Assembly (NCBI GenBank): GCA_003255065.1
Contig: QAOA01005854.1
Coordinates: 53,162 to 117,161 of the forward strand
Source: Cercis canadensis
Taxonomy: Eukaryota; Streptophyta; Magnoliopsida; Fabales; Fabaceae
DNA length: 64,000 nt
Direction: 5' to 3'
Positions 23,901 through 36,667 of the stretch are shown here, in pieces; within the stretch, counting starts at the first letter, position 1; the number at the start of each line of letters is the position of its first letter. The notes under the pieces are model-generated. The model was not told the origin of the DNA. It ran no database searches and worked only from the letters and a program-made list of their open reading frames with translations. The translations under genes were made by a program, and so were the position numbers.

Positions 23901-26900
23901 TGAGTTTTGTTGAGTAGGAAATGAAATCTACTTTTCTGAATACTAATTACAGTTTCTTTGAGATATAAGTGTACTAGGGTTTTGAAAGTTGAATTGTGAA
24001 TGTTCATGTTGTACTTGTTTCATAGTGAAATTTTTACCTTAACCTCTTTCATGACACAAGTCACACTAACCGAGCTGCATAAATTATGTGTGTGCCATAG
24101 TTATTCTAACTCGTAATTTCACCATTCCTATCGATTGATTATAATCCGTAAGTGCCACAACACTCGGAGTTTTTCTGATAGCAAATATTACTAGATCAAT
24201 ACACTTATTATATCTACTAAGATCAGTGAAATGTAGTATACAGAAAAATAATACTTGGAGTAGGATCCAATTCTTATGGAATGTCGTTTAGAGCTAGCTG
24301 TTTAGTCACTTAAACCGGGTTCTTCTTTTGTGAAAAAAGTGTTGCTTTTGCCGTAAAAACACAAATCCTAGAAGCCAAAGCATTCCCAATTATGGATGGT
24401 GTATATAGCCACACCTTAAGGTGGCCCCTACAAAGGAATAGAGTCTATTCTTTCGTTCATTCATGGTTAGCTTACCTGTGTACGTACGGTCTGCTTTTCA
24501 TCCATGCTTCAGTTTGAGGGATCCCATCTACCCTTCTTGTTACAAAATGCTCAATCAACCAGAAGGGGAAAAGGGAATATTTCCACTTCTGCACGTCATT
24601 GTTTTTTTTGACTGAACTTTTTTTAGGTGTTAGACTTCTAGCAAATGAATAAAAGAACTTTTTGGTTATTTAAATGCTTAAACCTATAGCCTTTCACTAT
24701 TTAATAACTTTCTAGTCTTCATCAATAAGACTGTTAGCATCTTTCCACCTAGAAACCATAATGCATTCAGAGAAAAATATCAAAGTGAAAAGTTATGGGG
24801 ACAGAAAAGGTTAGAGTTTGACATTAGTAGATCGTCCCCTTTTTAATTGGTTAACAAAACTTCAATTATATGTGGGTTCAAAACGACATGATGGATGGTC
24901 TCATGGCTATGCCCTAGGATTAGGTTCAATTATTTAAAAGAACTCGAACTTCATTCATTGGACAACTTCAAAGAGACATGTTGGACAAACTCATCAATAA
25001 GTCAGCTATTCTAGCAACATAATACAAGAATCAGGTAGGTATTATTCTTTCACTTATGGTCCAATAGGCTATTGATGAACTCAAACTCATGCCTGCTTAA
25101 TTATTGTGTCAACAACATGCACTCGTGCTCTCCTATAGGCAGATTATTATTGGACCACAAACTCTATGTTCCCCAACATACGTCATACTCATGAAGAAGT
25201 GCATAAATAATTGGGGCAACACCATTTAAATTAATAATATTTTAAATTAATTATTTGGGAAGGAAACTTAAGTAGGAAAATTCTATAAGATAGAGTACTC
25301 TCCTGGTGCTAGTTGAGCTAAGGTTGGGATTATACTCCTAGCAAGCATCAAAAGTACCCTTGTTCATGTTTAGGAATTCTCTTGACTCAGAATCTAAGAC
25401 CACACAAACAAAATTTACTTCCACTAGATAGTTTAATCTGCAAATGCCAATTCATTGAATGTGGGATTGCTGAGCTTTATAATTGAAACTTTGTTCTAGT
25501 TACATTAACAAAACAAAGAAGGGTCTTGGCCGTACTTTAAGTATGCATGCGTGAGGGTTGCTAAAAATGGCGTCCCCACGTTAGTATTTAGCCGGGACCA
25601 GTAAATTGGAGACCACTGAAACCGTACGAAGATGCTTAATTGCACCAACCATTGCTTCAGCATATGCTTCAGCAATTCCCCAGTTAGACCACCCAACTTC
25701 TTGTTTCAAGTGTCATAATTTTATGTGTTTGCAAGCTTTCAATGTTCATTAATTAGAACAAAGATAAACTATGTTAATGGGGGGTTTCCTTTGATAAAGA
25801 TAAAGGAAAAAACTAGGACAAAAGAACAATAGAAGGTACAGCTTTTGATAGTTTCTTTTTCAATCTCTTTGTACATTTATCTGACTTTGTTCTTGAACCT
25901 TTTCTGCAACAGGGGAGTTAAGGCTTGAGGAAAGTTTTGCACTTCAAAAAGGTATCAAACACGTTCTAAGGTAGAAATTCTATTAGAAAAGGATGACAAG
26001 GCTAACTCTAATAACATGCTTTTGCATTTGCAGTGCACAATGCCGAGGAGGAGGGATATGATATAATAATGACATCAAATAGTTTATATTATCGCATCAC
26101 ATAGAGAACTCAAACTTAATGACTAAGGCCGACCAATAGTTTGATTTCCTTGTTCTTTTGTCCATAAGTTTAAGGAAAGATGCAAGGCATAGTTAGGCCT
26201 TTCGAGAATTACGAGGTTTTCAAATTAATTAATTCATTTATAATAATATTTGTTGGTAAATAGTAACTGTATTTACAATTAAAGAAATTTAAAATAAAAA
26301 ATAGACTGAGGAGACAAATCTTATAACTAGAAATACCTTCCACCGAATTAGAGTAACCAAAAATACAAGGAAAAACAAAAACAGCACTTGTTTCTTGCAT
26401 AAGGTGATGGGGTGACTATCATAATGGAATCAACTCATGACTTGGACTCAACATTTCTGCCTTGTTAGGAGTTAGAAGTTTTAGCAAACTTCTAAATAAC
26501 TATAATAAATTAAATTAAACATTTTTTTGGTTGGAAAGATATATAATTACGACAACCCAAGAATTATTGAAGGCTCTAATAATAATCTTTACATAGCTAA
26601 TATTTGAGTAATGATATATTATAACTTTTTTGTCACACTATTTTACACTGTGTATGCTAGAATCTGAATTTATTATTTTACTTAATATATATTTTCCTTT
26701 ATTTTATCTCATCACATTTTGAATATGAATTTATCGTTTTTTTGTTTTTTATTTTTATTATTTAATACTTTAGCCCTTACGTCATTTTTTTTTTTAAGTT
26801 TTTATTTTGTTTGTACAACCGAAGACAAGCCACTCATTAATTAATTTAATTTTGTATACTTTACTATTATTGTTAGTTGGTTTAAGAAAATAATGTTTAT

Positions 26901-27176
26901 ACCCTTAATGTAAAGGTGTAAAATATCTTATTTTATACAAAATATTAAAGTAGATTTAGTGTAAGTTTATTTAAAGTTTAGATAAATTTAATTAATTTTA
27001 AATTGTGCTATATATAAATGAAAAAAACAATTCACAAGAGTATAAATAACACTAATCATAGTTTAATTAAAGTGTAGTAAGTGGGACATCACTTTGTTCC
27101 TCCTCCATAAAAGGAGATAAAGAGAAGAAGAAATTAACAAAGTGCGTCTGAATATTTAATCAAGAGGGACACAGTG
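20931..27176. other. Long AT-rich intergenic stretch
   Basis: No gene I can support. It contains a poly-T region with a single N at 21697 and a possible short coding-like island on minus at 25581-25700. At about 21520-21660 there are repeat-like half-sites of the type AGGGACTTG. Most open frames here are chance frames in AT-rich DNA. Confidence 0.45.
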
Positions 27177-27281
27177 ATGGCGATTTTGTGGAAAGGGTTA
27201 AGGCGAAGGCTGCCTAGTGATCACACAGCAACACCTGTCGATGTCAAAAATTGGGTAGCAGAAGCAGCAGTTATCAACTAA
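27177..27281 (+). CDS. Small ORF, 34 residues, unrecognised
   Basis: An ATG at 27177 opens a 34-codon frame starting MAILWKGLRRRLPSD and ending in a TAA at 27281. It is basic at the start. The sequence before it (about 27095-27175) is purine-rich like a plant leader, and the ORF is less AT-rich than its surroundings. I know no family for it. It may be a real small protein or the first exon of a gene running into the next ORF at 27443. Chance cannot be excluded. Confidence 0.25.
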   Translation: MAILWKGLRRRLPSDHTATPVDVKNWVAEAAVIN

Positions 27282-27442
27282 CAATGTTGTTCTCTTTATT
27301 ACCAAACAAAAACCATGTTTTCTTTATGAGAAATATACTCTTTTTAATTTAAAATGTTTAAAAGGTATAAAATTAATTGAAGGTGTTAATTATATTAAAT
27401 TTTTAATGAAATCTTATGAAGTTTATTAATCGGTTTAATTAA

Positions 27443-27643
27443 ATGCAGATACTAGTAAAAGAAGCTAAAAAAAAAGTAGTAATATCATTACTCTTCCTTT
27501 CCCTTCTCTTTTTGTTAAGGCACCCAACAACCATCTTAGGACAAAAGAGAGAAACCATATTCTGTAGGAGTGTTAGTTTTTTGATTCCTCACCCACCAAC
27601 AAATTTAGGACTGAGCCATGTGAGGAATGGTGAGCAGAGGTAG
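27443..27643 (+). CDS. Small ORF, 66 residues, with signal-like hydrophobic segment
   Basis: ATG at 27443, stop at 27643. Residues 1-11 are basic (MQILVKEAKKK). Residues 12-25 are hydrophobic (VVISLLFLSLLFLL), and a polar tail ends with NLGLSHVRNGEQR. This is the layout of a secreted peptide precursor or a small membrane protein. No known peptide-hormone motif (CLE, IDA, CEP, PSK) is recognised. It lies 160 bp after the ORF at 27177, so both could be exons of one transcript. Confidence 0.28.
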   Translation: MQILVKEAKKKVVISLLFLSLLFLLRHPTTILGQKRETIFCRSVSFLIPHPPTNLGLSHVRNGEQR

Positions 27644-30600
27644 ATGTGATAATGATTATATATTCAAAGTGGGTCATTGAGCACTATAACTGGATTATTA
27701 TATATTTTTCATTTAGATTCTTTTCATCTGTTCATGTGACCATTGAATATGATTAATGGAAAATAAAAATGAAATCTTTTGTTAATTGTTTATTTATGTT
27801 TGATCCTAGGATTTAAGGTTTCAGTTGCTGCAGAATGCAATGGTTTTCAATGCAGATTATGGTTTTAAATTAGGGTTATGTTCACGATAACAATTTCAAT
27901 ATAGCTATTGGAAATTATGGACAAATGCAAGAAAAGAGCATATGAAGAAATAAAGTACGATTAGAATAACCACTATAATAGCATATGAGAGTGCAAAGAA
28001 TACCATGGTGCATATTTTCTCAAGAAGTTTTGTGTTGAAGAAAAGTATGAGATTATATATTTTATCAAAGAAAAACCCCAAAAATTTATATATCGCATTT
28101 GGCGAGCAAGAATTAAAAAAACATCTCAAGTTTTTTAGATGCAAAACAATTTGTTTTATATTTTATTTCATTGTTGATAAAAGGTTGAACTATTTTACAA
28201 TTTATGTTGGTTTTTATTCTTTCTGAACATGATAAACATATAATGGTTGTTGGATTTGACCTAAATTTCTATTTATTAGAATTTTTTAATTTTTTTTTTC
28301 ATTTTCCAGTCATCATTTTCATGTTTTACTAGAAAATTTAAATTTAATGATGGAAAAAACAATACTAGATATTGAATTTCTATCTTTTAGCAGTGAAAAC
28401 ACAGTCTGTCGTCACTTACAAAGACATAATGATTTCATCTCTAAATTTAACATTTCGTCGCTAAAATCGATATAATCTCGTCTCGAAAGAAATACTTTTA
28501 TTGCCTCACTTTTGCGACCGAAATTTTCAATCACAAAAAGTCTAAAGAAATAAAATTAAATTCTACACACTGTAGTGACGGAACATTAGTTGGTAAAATT
28601 TAAAAAATTCTAAAAAATAAAAACAGTTTAAATGGCTGCTTAAGCCATTAAAAGCTTTAATTATCTTTTGAAATCAATTCAGTGGTATTGTAAATTAAGT
28701 CAATATCAACTTGACTGCAATAAATTTATAGAAATACATCTCACAAAGCACTAGAAGAGTAAAATTATAGTGTATATCCATATAAAGCACACTCTTAACT
28801 AGTAAAGCAGGAATATGGATCACGTTGAGAATCCAAGCATACAATAACTGCATCTAAATTTCCATTACCAGCCATCATAAAATTTTATAGAACACTCTTA
28901 ACGACTAAACTTACCCTTTCTTACAGAACATGTTACTATTTCTCCATGCTTACTCCAACCAAAGGCAGGGGAATGTCTATTCCCTTTGGCTACTCTGCTC
29001 CAGCTTTGATATGAACCTATAAATTTCATCTCTAAAATTGGTCGGTAAATAAGTTATTATTATTATTATTTTAGTGTGGTTACTTGCCGAAAAAGTCTTA
29101 TTGGGTATGAAACTATAAATAAATGCACTAAGAAAAGCATTGAATTATGAGAGGAAGGATTTGTAAAATCCTATTCTGGTTGAAGATTGAGTAGACTTTC
29201 ATAGTGCTATTAGAGTTGTATACGTCTTATATTTTATGAGATAGTGGATTGTCTTTTCTCATCCATAAACATAAGTAGCTTGAGTTTGTCAAAGTATGAG
29301 ATGATGATTTGCTTTGAGTTTGGTGGAGTGACTCTCATGGTTGGTGCCCATGATTGAAGAATTTAAGCCATATGCAAAGTTTAGATGGAGTTGATGGTGA
29401 TGAAATTTGGATACAGGTGGAGATTGTTGGGTGTGACCTAAATCCTATTTGATAGATTCTGTAGTTTCTTTATATTTGATTGTTTTGTTCGATAAGCCGA
29501 CCAAACACGAGGGGTTGAATTGATGTTATGATGAAATAATCATAATTTAACAACATAATAAATTATTCAATCTTCATATTTGCATAGAGAGGTTTACTTA
29601 TATTTCAAGCCCTATGATTTTATGCAATTTACTATTGAGCTCTTACAATTTTTATTTAATTCCATCCTTATAATTTGAAATTTTTTTAATTAAGTCCGTA
29701 ACCTTATTATAACTTCATCTAAAATAACTAACAAAATGCAAAAGAGTTGATGTGGCATTTTTATGCCAAACTAAACAAAATTCCACTTAAAGATTGGGTT
29801 CCATAATTTTTGAAACAATATTATATCTCATGAGAAGTGTGTGCAATTTACTCTATTTGATGTTCCTGATTCATGAATGCATTGCCAATTGCTCCGTGGT
29901 AGGCAAATCCTCCGATCAACTGGTAACCTCAAAATCATCAGCTTGGTGGACTAGAACACTGGCTGCCTTTTACGTGCATATTACAGAGTGCGGTGCCGTT
30001 AAGAAACCCAGTTGAAATAAGCTTCTCTTTAGTCTTCTCCCCTATTTTATGTCATTCGACTTTCACTGTTATTATTCCATATGTTAATTTGAACTGGTCT
30101 TCCATCTATGTTCTCTCTCTTTGCTGCATTTTGTCAAACACCTTCTTACCGGTTCAGTCTCTTAATTTAGGAAGTAAACCTTAAGTAGTTACATGTAATA
30201 AGTAATAAAAACCAGACGCATGCAAAGCCAAAGAAGTATATGCTGCATGATCACTTCCATTGGTATTACGGCATATCAGTATCAAAACATCCTCAACTTC
30301 TGCCTAATGATTTTCTGCATCCTATTGGAGACCCAGAAAGGGTAAATGTAATTTTGCGGTGAAAGATTACAAAATGAATACAACCACCCTATCATGTCTG
30401 ATATTCTATCCAGGAAACAGTTTTCGCTTTGATTTTTCTGTAACTCCTATTGTCAGCATAAGGATCTGAAATACACTCCACAAGATCTTAACCAGATAAC
30501 ACTAACACGCTCCTCCAACTTTCACCTCCTTCATCAAGAAAAGAAACTCTGGTTCACTACTGTGTATGTCCGAACAAGTCTGCCCCAGATTTGTATTCTC
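27644..30600. other. Intergenic DNA with weak transposon traces
   Basis: No gene supported. At 28385-28600 short motifs of the type TCGTCGCTAAAA and TAGTGACGGAAC resemble the subterminal repeats of CACTA elements, but no paired ends were found. At 29590-29770 lies what may be half of a worn MULE-like MITE. Confidence 0.35.
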
Positions 30601-30650
30601 GATTCATTTATACAATGATATTACAATGTACAGACAACTTGAGAAATCCA

Positions 30651-33600
30651 TTATTCAACCTTTGCTACCCCTCCATCAGGCATGCTGCTGCTCTCTGCAA
30701 CAGTCTCCCTTACAAACCTGAAAATCAAAAGAATGAAAATTAAGGCAAGGAATAACCAGAATAATAAAGCATGTTCCTATATGTCAGAACCAACAGTAAA
30801 GTACCTTGCCAATTTGTCGCGCGATGATTGCAAAATATAGATTGAGAGGATGAACGAAAACATCAGTCCTGAGTACATCCACGTATATATTTATAAGCAT
30901 TTGCAAGTTGCCAAAAAAAAAAAATGCACTCTCTTTGTAAAAGTAAACTAATTCATCAAGCCCTTGCAGTGAACGGAATCTTTCAACTAATTCCAATCCT
31001 CACACAGAAAACAAATTATTAATAAAACAAGGTTGCATTGCAGTAAGGTCATACACCAAAATCTGGCTTTTGCTAACGATGAGACAGGATGAAAGTTAAT
31101 ATTGCAAGAAATATCCATCCCTAAATGTCGTGCCCATTTAGCTCTTCCTAGCATTGTTAGTTTTGGGCCTGGTCCGTTTAAAAATAGGGCTTGGCCCGTA
31201 TAAAACGGGCCTCAGGCCTTAATTTTGAGGCCTATGTAAAACTGGGCTTGGGCTTGCCAAATTAGACCCATTTAAAATTCGGGCTTTTTGGCCTGGCCTA
31301 TTTTAATAATGGTACCTCTTTGTAAATATCCCAGGTGAACATTGTATGTAGTCTTAATTATGAAAACAAATTACCAAAATGTATTCCAACAAGAGATATT
31401 ATCTTCATCAAAGATATCTAGTCACCTGTCAACACAGAATAACAAGAAAGATATTTATGTACCTGATCCAAAGAGGACAAAAAATCCTGAAGTTACATCT
31501 ATTTCTGAATGCTCCTTCCTGGAATATTTCAGAATGCATATTCAATAAATGTTTTTATAATTTACAATAAAAAAATGCTGAAAGACTAAAATATATCTTT
31601 TGGTAATACTACTAACCAAATATTTCACTAAGTTCACATATCCAGCACAAATTGACCCAAAACATTTATACAGGTTCAACCCAATCTTTCACAAAGCTCT
31701 AACTCCTTTTTTTTTTTTTTTTTTTTAATTACAAAGGAGCACGATACGTTGGTGAAAGGAGAGGGGAGTACATAGTGGGAATACATGACATCAAACACTC
31801 CAGTTCCTATGACTAAAGGAGGTACCACCAGACCCACAGATTACCTCTATTCATATTCTATACAATTTTGAGACGTGGTAATACCTTAACTAGCTTAAAA
31901 AGGTTATCTTAATTTATTTACTTATTTATTGTTTTTAAACCAGCAAATCCATGCAAGATTAGTAAAGCTTCTAACTGAAGAGTATCATATCAAATTAACT
32001 ATAATGTCATCATGCTTTGCATATATCACATATTACAATGGACTGCTTGCCAAGAAAAGATATAACAAGCAAAGCAAGCAAATAAATGAGGTTCACAAAT
32101 TAGTGACTGTGAACGGTGACACAGACATTATCGTATAAAGTACCTTAGGTTCGTTAATTTTTTTTTTTTTAAATATATATATTTGACCTTTTCAGAGAAA
32201 TTCATATATTAGGAGGCAGACTTCTCAGAGCAATCAAAGCTTGATTGCATCATTAAACCAAAAAAGGAGCTAACTGCTTAAACACTGCATGTAAAATTGA
32301 TTAGCATTGGAAACTTCAAGGGTAAAAATTCAGTTATCTAAAAGTTTTCTGGAACTATTTCCATTAGGATATGAACTCTGTTTTTAATCTAATTGATAAC
32401 CTAAGTCCGAAGGATATAGACGCTTCTTTACACCTAATTAAGTAAGCCACTCATTGCAAGGAGGGAGGATCTCCATTGCTAATAATCTCTACATCAGCTG
32501 CATTTAAAAGCACATTACCTAGGTCCAAATTACACTCAAATATATCACACAAAAGCTAATGCATAGAGACTTTCAGCTGACAGTTCAACTCATCAACACA
32601 ATCAGAATAAATAGATACATAGGCAAAGTTTATATAAAACTACCAAAATTTGGAAATTCTTTTGATCTTTAAAAGCTAACAATGAGTTTCAGGCTTGTGA
32701 TTAAGACCAAGGCAAGGACAAGGAGTATATTTGCTGAAAAACTATGAATATATTTATCATTAAATAGAATAGCACCAACCATGTATATCTGACAAGTATA
32801 TGCTTTGGCCAATGCTCAGGATCCCAGAATTGCTTACGGATCTCAGGATGAATTTCAACATCTGTCAAGCAAAAAAGTTGAAAGCTCTGGTCTAAGTCCT
32901 CAAAATAAGAGAGAATAAAATATCAGAAGTAAGCAGATTAGCTACTTTGTTTCTTTCTCTTTTTTAGATATGCTTGACTAATGGCATTTCATAAAGAGAG
33001 AGTTAACAACTAGCTTAAAAGTCAATATGAATATCTACAACATACATAACCTCTTTCACTAAAAATATGTCTACTATACCTATCTACACTGTATATATGA
33101 TTCCAAAAGTAAATTAGTACACAACTAGAATCAATAACCAGACTACCATGGAATGGAATAGATATTGAAACATGAAAATCCCCAATGGCATGTGAAAGTT
33201 GTTGAAATCTAAATTTCAGAGTCAAAGCATAATATATGTACTATCTAGACAAATTTTATGTCGAGTAGCATAACCATAAAGGCATAAACTGTAATTTTTT
33301 TTTTTTTGGGGGGAGGGGGGGAATGAATATAAAAATGGCATAATGTTGAACAATTTCACATGAAACATATAAACACTAAACACAAAATCCTTTAAAAGTA
33401 AAACTATAGACAGTGTACAAACATAGAGGACTCAACATTTTCCAAACAATTTATGATGCAACTTGGAAAAGATCGTCCACAAAAGATTCTAAAAATGATA
33501 CTTCTAATTTATCAGTTCTGAAAGTGAAAATATAATCAAATGAAGCATGGGTTGATAACCCAGAGTTTACGTTCATTGGTAAAATGATGCAAATGAAGAA

Positions 33601-35154
33601 ATTTATTTATGTTTCCACAATTAGGAACTACATACAGTGATGAGGCATATCCACAACTTTCGCAGTGACACCATGCAAATCACTTCCTGAGTACCTCTGC
33701 ATGACATAAACATTGGCAACCATTAAAAGCCAGTTAACTTCTTTACAAATGACAATATTTTGTTTAGTTGTTTTGCACCTGTAAAACCATATCATCCACT
33801 AAAATTACAAGAAAAGCTTAACAAGTTGATGCACATTGCCTATCTTAAACAAAGCCTTACCAAGTTCACTTCAATCATTGGGACCTCAGAACTTTTGCGA
33901 TTTATCACAAGAAGCCACGGGATAGAAAACTTTTCCCTTCCAACTTGAAATGATCTGCAGATAAATTATATTTCTCATGAGCACATTTTCCTCTACGAGT
34001 TAAGAAAAACAATGACCAGAAAGAATCTGATATCAACAATGTGCTCTTTCTATGACATAACTGGTGCAATTGCAGTAAAATTTCATTCCATCATGGAGAC
34101 AATAGGATACATTTTCCCTTTTGTTCTGAGCTGAGCATATATTTCTTTACTTACTACATAACATCAAGTTATGTTTCATACTCATTATTGTTAAAACAGA
34201 AACCTAAGCTTCATCTTCTTTTGCAGAGAATAACTTCCATATTTTCTGCATTTTCTACAATGGCAAACAGCAATTACATCCCAGGTCCATGGGAGTCACC
34301 TCAAAAGAGGGAAATCAACTTCCTCTTCCCAAGGATGGAAGTGCCCCCCCCACAAAGACACAGAACCCACCCATTTATCACCATAATTAGAATCCATATC
34401 GTCTAAACTACCAGCGAACACAGCAAGTTAACTATCAATGGCAATTCCATCAATTTGCAAGCATTTCTTACGTTTCTATGGAGAATATCTTCCTAATTAA
34501 TACCTTCGCAGTTGAAACAGGCAGATTTGATCAAAAAGCACATAAAAATATCACTTACATTTTATACGCATCAGCCCCTGTGTAACCGGTGGGTTTCGGT
34601 ATAGGCATCAACACCTACACATCAATCCCCAGAAAGAACCAATTATAAATTGCAATACCCATATAAAAAAAATTGTNGATCAAAAAGCACATAAAAATAT
34701 CACTTACATTTTATACGCATCAGCCCCTGTGTAACCGGTGGGTTTCGGTATAGGCATCAACACCTACACATCAATCCCCAGAAAGAACCAATTATAAATT
34801 GCAATACCCATATAAAAAAAATTGTAAATTAAAGCAGAAAAACCCCATTGGAAGAGTTCAAAGAATTGCACCTCACGATTTACGGCAAAAATGGGACAAT
34901 GCCGACCAATCAAGTCGTGCCACACAGTTCTTGACTGCCACAGAAAATTCACAGATAATTGGAACCATATCAGAACAGGATCAGATTGAAGAAGACAAAG
35001 ATAAAGTGAGAGATTTGGAAGCACGAACAGAGTGGTATTGACCCATCCTGCTCATGGGTACGATGTCTCCAGGCCTGTAAGCGAGGACGACGGAAACAAT
35101 CGAAAGTGACAAGAGCAACACTGAGAGAAGTGAGTTTCCGGGAACTGCCGCCAT
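30651..35154 (-). CDS. Conserved plant single-pass membrane protein of the secretory pathway, function unknown
   Basis: Nine exons on minus: 35154-35029, 34934-34872, 34763-34708, 33954-33861, 33696-33636, 32861-32780, 31518-31463, 30868-30805, 30717-30651. All junctions are GT-AG and the phases agree, giving 222 residues. Residues 1-25 form a signal peptide. A luminal domain follows with RPGDIVPMSRMGQYHS, WHDLIGRHCPIFAVNRE, PIPKPTGYTGADAYK, RYSGSDLHGVTAKVVDMPHHY and RKQFWDPEHWPKHILVRY. One helix (GSGLMFSFILSIYIL) precedes a short cytosolic tail ending GGVAKVE. I recognise it as an uncharacterised land-plant family, probably in the ER or secretory route. A second copy of exon 3 at 34614-34559 comes from the duplication at the N at 34677; using both would break the frame. 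Confidence 0.88.
31140..31312. repeat. GGGCCT-rich repeat in an intron
   Basis: An intron stretch with repeated GGCCTGG, GGGCTTGG and GGGCCT words, unlike the AT-rich intron around it. Such sequence is common at the ends of some plant non-autonomous transposons, but no paired ends or target duplication are seen. Confidence 0.3.
34529..34825. repeat. 148-bp direct duplication around a single N (likely assembly artefact)
   Basis: 34529-34676 and 34678-34825 look identical and are separated only by the N at 34677. Each holds a full copy of exon 3 of the membrane-protein gene with its splice sites. Confidence 0.88.
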
Positions 35155-36547
35155 GGTTGAAGCTCAAGGTTCTTCTTCACTCTGGGTTGTCGTCTCGATG
35201 TCGTTCCCCTTGAAGCCGAGGGAGCAACGTGGGCGTGGTGAAAGAAACCAGTACTGTCGTTTATGCTAAACGGGCCAGTTCTTTCTTTTTTTTTTGGCTA
35301 ATGAAACGGACGAGTTCTTCACACAAAAGACTATGGAGATTCACAACGGCCCAACTATTACTTAGTCCAAGAACCATCTTGGTCCCTCTAAGTCTTAACG
35401 CTCTAATAGATTAGCAAAACAAAAAGAAAGTCTAAAAGCTCTATATAGGGTGAAGAAAAAACTTTGGGCCAAGAGCAGACATTGTGTAGTAGAAATTGTT
35501 TTGTATACGATGACTAGAAACTTCGAATCTAAAACATCTTGTAAAATAGTTGAATCAATTTGGAGAGACAATCAGTAACAATGTATATACATAGAGTATA
35601 GGTCCTTTATATGCAGTGAAGAATCCATAAATGACTTAATAGAGGACCAAACTATAAAAGTATGTGCCAAACTACAAAAATGTAAAATCTCAAACATTCC
35701 TCTCAGAGATTTGATAAAAAAATTTATAAGCATGGTCCAATGCCCTCTAGCCCCCTTGGATTTGTCACTGCCTGCATGAATCAAGGAAAAAAGCCAATTT
35801 TACAATACACAGTGTTAGCGTTGTGTTTTCTAAACGTTATTAGATCTTATCACTAAGATTTAATTGTCTACCCTTATAGTCATTTGATTTTCACTAGTAA
35901 CCTAGGAAGCACAGACACGACAGTTTGTTGTCGTGTCCCCGTGTTTGACACAATGTTGACACAGACACAGTCACGACACATGTCTGACACATGTATAGAC
36001 GTGTTCAAATAAAAAACTAATTTTTTTCGCTTGGACACATGGCTGACACGGCTCAAACATGACATGGACATGGCTTCCTTTTTATTTTAGAAAAAAAGAT
36101 TTTTTTTTTTTTTTTGGTTATCATGAAGAGGCTAACCTCACTTGATGATCATGAGAAAAAAAAAGTGTCACTAACCTCTCACTTGATGAACCAGAAATGG
36201 AGGCCATGAATTTTATTGATGATGGAGATAAGAATTATCATGAAGAAGCTATTGAAGCCAATCAACAAGATTAGCAAACTTTAATCTTTTTGCTTTGTAT
36301 GCAGTAAATATGTTAAGGAATGGATAAATTAGAATGAATAGGTGATATCCCTGGACTATTTTTTGTTGCGAATAGATGGATTAAAATGACTTGGTAATAT
36401 TCCTTGTAATTGTATTTATTTTGGAAGGGATATTAATACTTCATACAGGTAGGGTTTATGTCCTTTTTTTGGTAAGAGAATATGATTAAAATGTTCAATA
36501 TTTTAATAAAATATGAATCTACTTAGAATTCTATTTGTGTTGTTTGA

Positions 36548-36549
<2 letters not shown>

Positions 36550-36610
<61 letters not shown>
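36550..36610. repeat. (AT)n microsatellite
   Basis: About 30 uninterrupted AT units, inside the hAT relic and close to the 14-N gap. Confidence 0.97.
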
Positions 36611-36612
<2 letters not shown>

Positions 36613-36635
36613 TTTTGTGTGTCGCATTTTTTAGA

Positions 36636-36649
36636 NNNNNNNNNNNNNN
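36636..36649. other. 14-base assembly gap
   Basis: The only multi-base run of Ns in the window, placed after the AT microsatellite, where sequencing often fails. Confidence 0.97.
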
Positions 36650-36667
36650 TGCTTCCTAGCTAGTGAC

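Larger units (their letters stand above)
35902..36659 (+). mobile_element. hAT-like relic, 758 bp
   Basis: The ends are CTAGGAAGCA at 35902 and TGCTTCCTAG ending at 36659. The flanking 8-bp direct repeats CTAGTAAC (35894-35901) and CTAGTGAC (36660-36667) differ at one base; 8 bp is the hAT target length. Subterminal ACACGAC and TGACACAT words lie on the left. Inside, at about 36185-36274, the plus strand reads NLSLDEPEMEAMNFIDDG up to a stop, like the tail after a hAT dimerisation domain. A long TA microsatellite and a 14-N gap (36636-36649) lie near the right end, so the true length is uncertain. Confidence 0.75.

Noticed and set aside
28385-28600. CACTA-like subterminal motifs
   Set aside because: Short words only; no pair of CACTA ends with 3-bp duplications could be found, so no element is called.
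29794-30184. GC-richer patch that first looked like an organelle or protein-coding insert
   Set aside because: Stops in every frame I read and no recognisable organelle gene; left as unassigned spacer.
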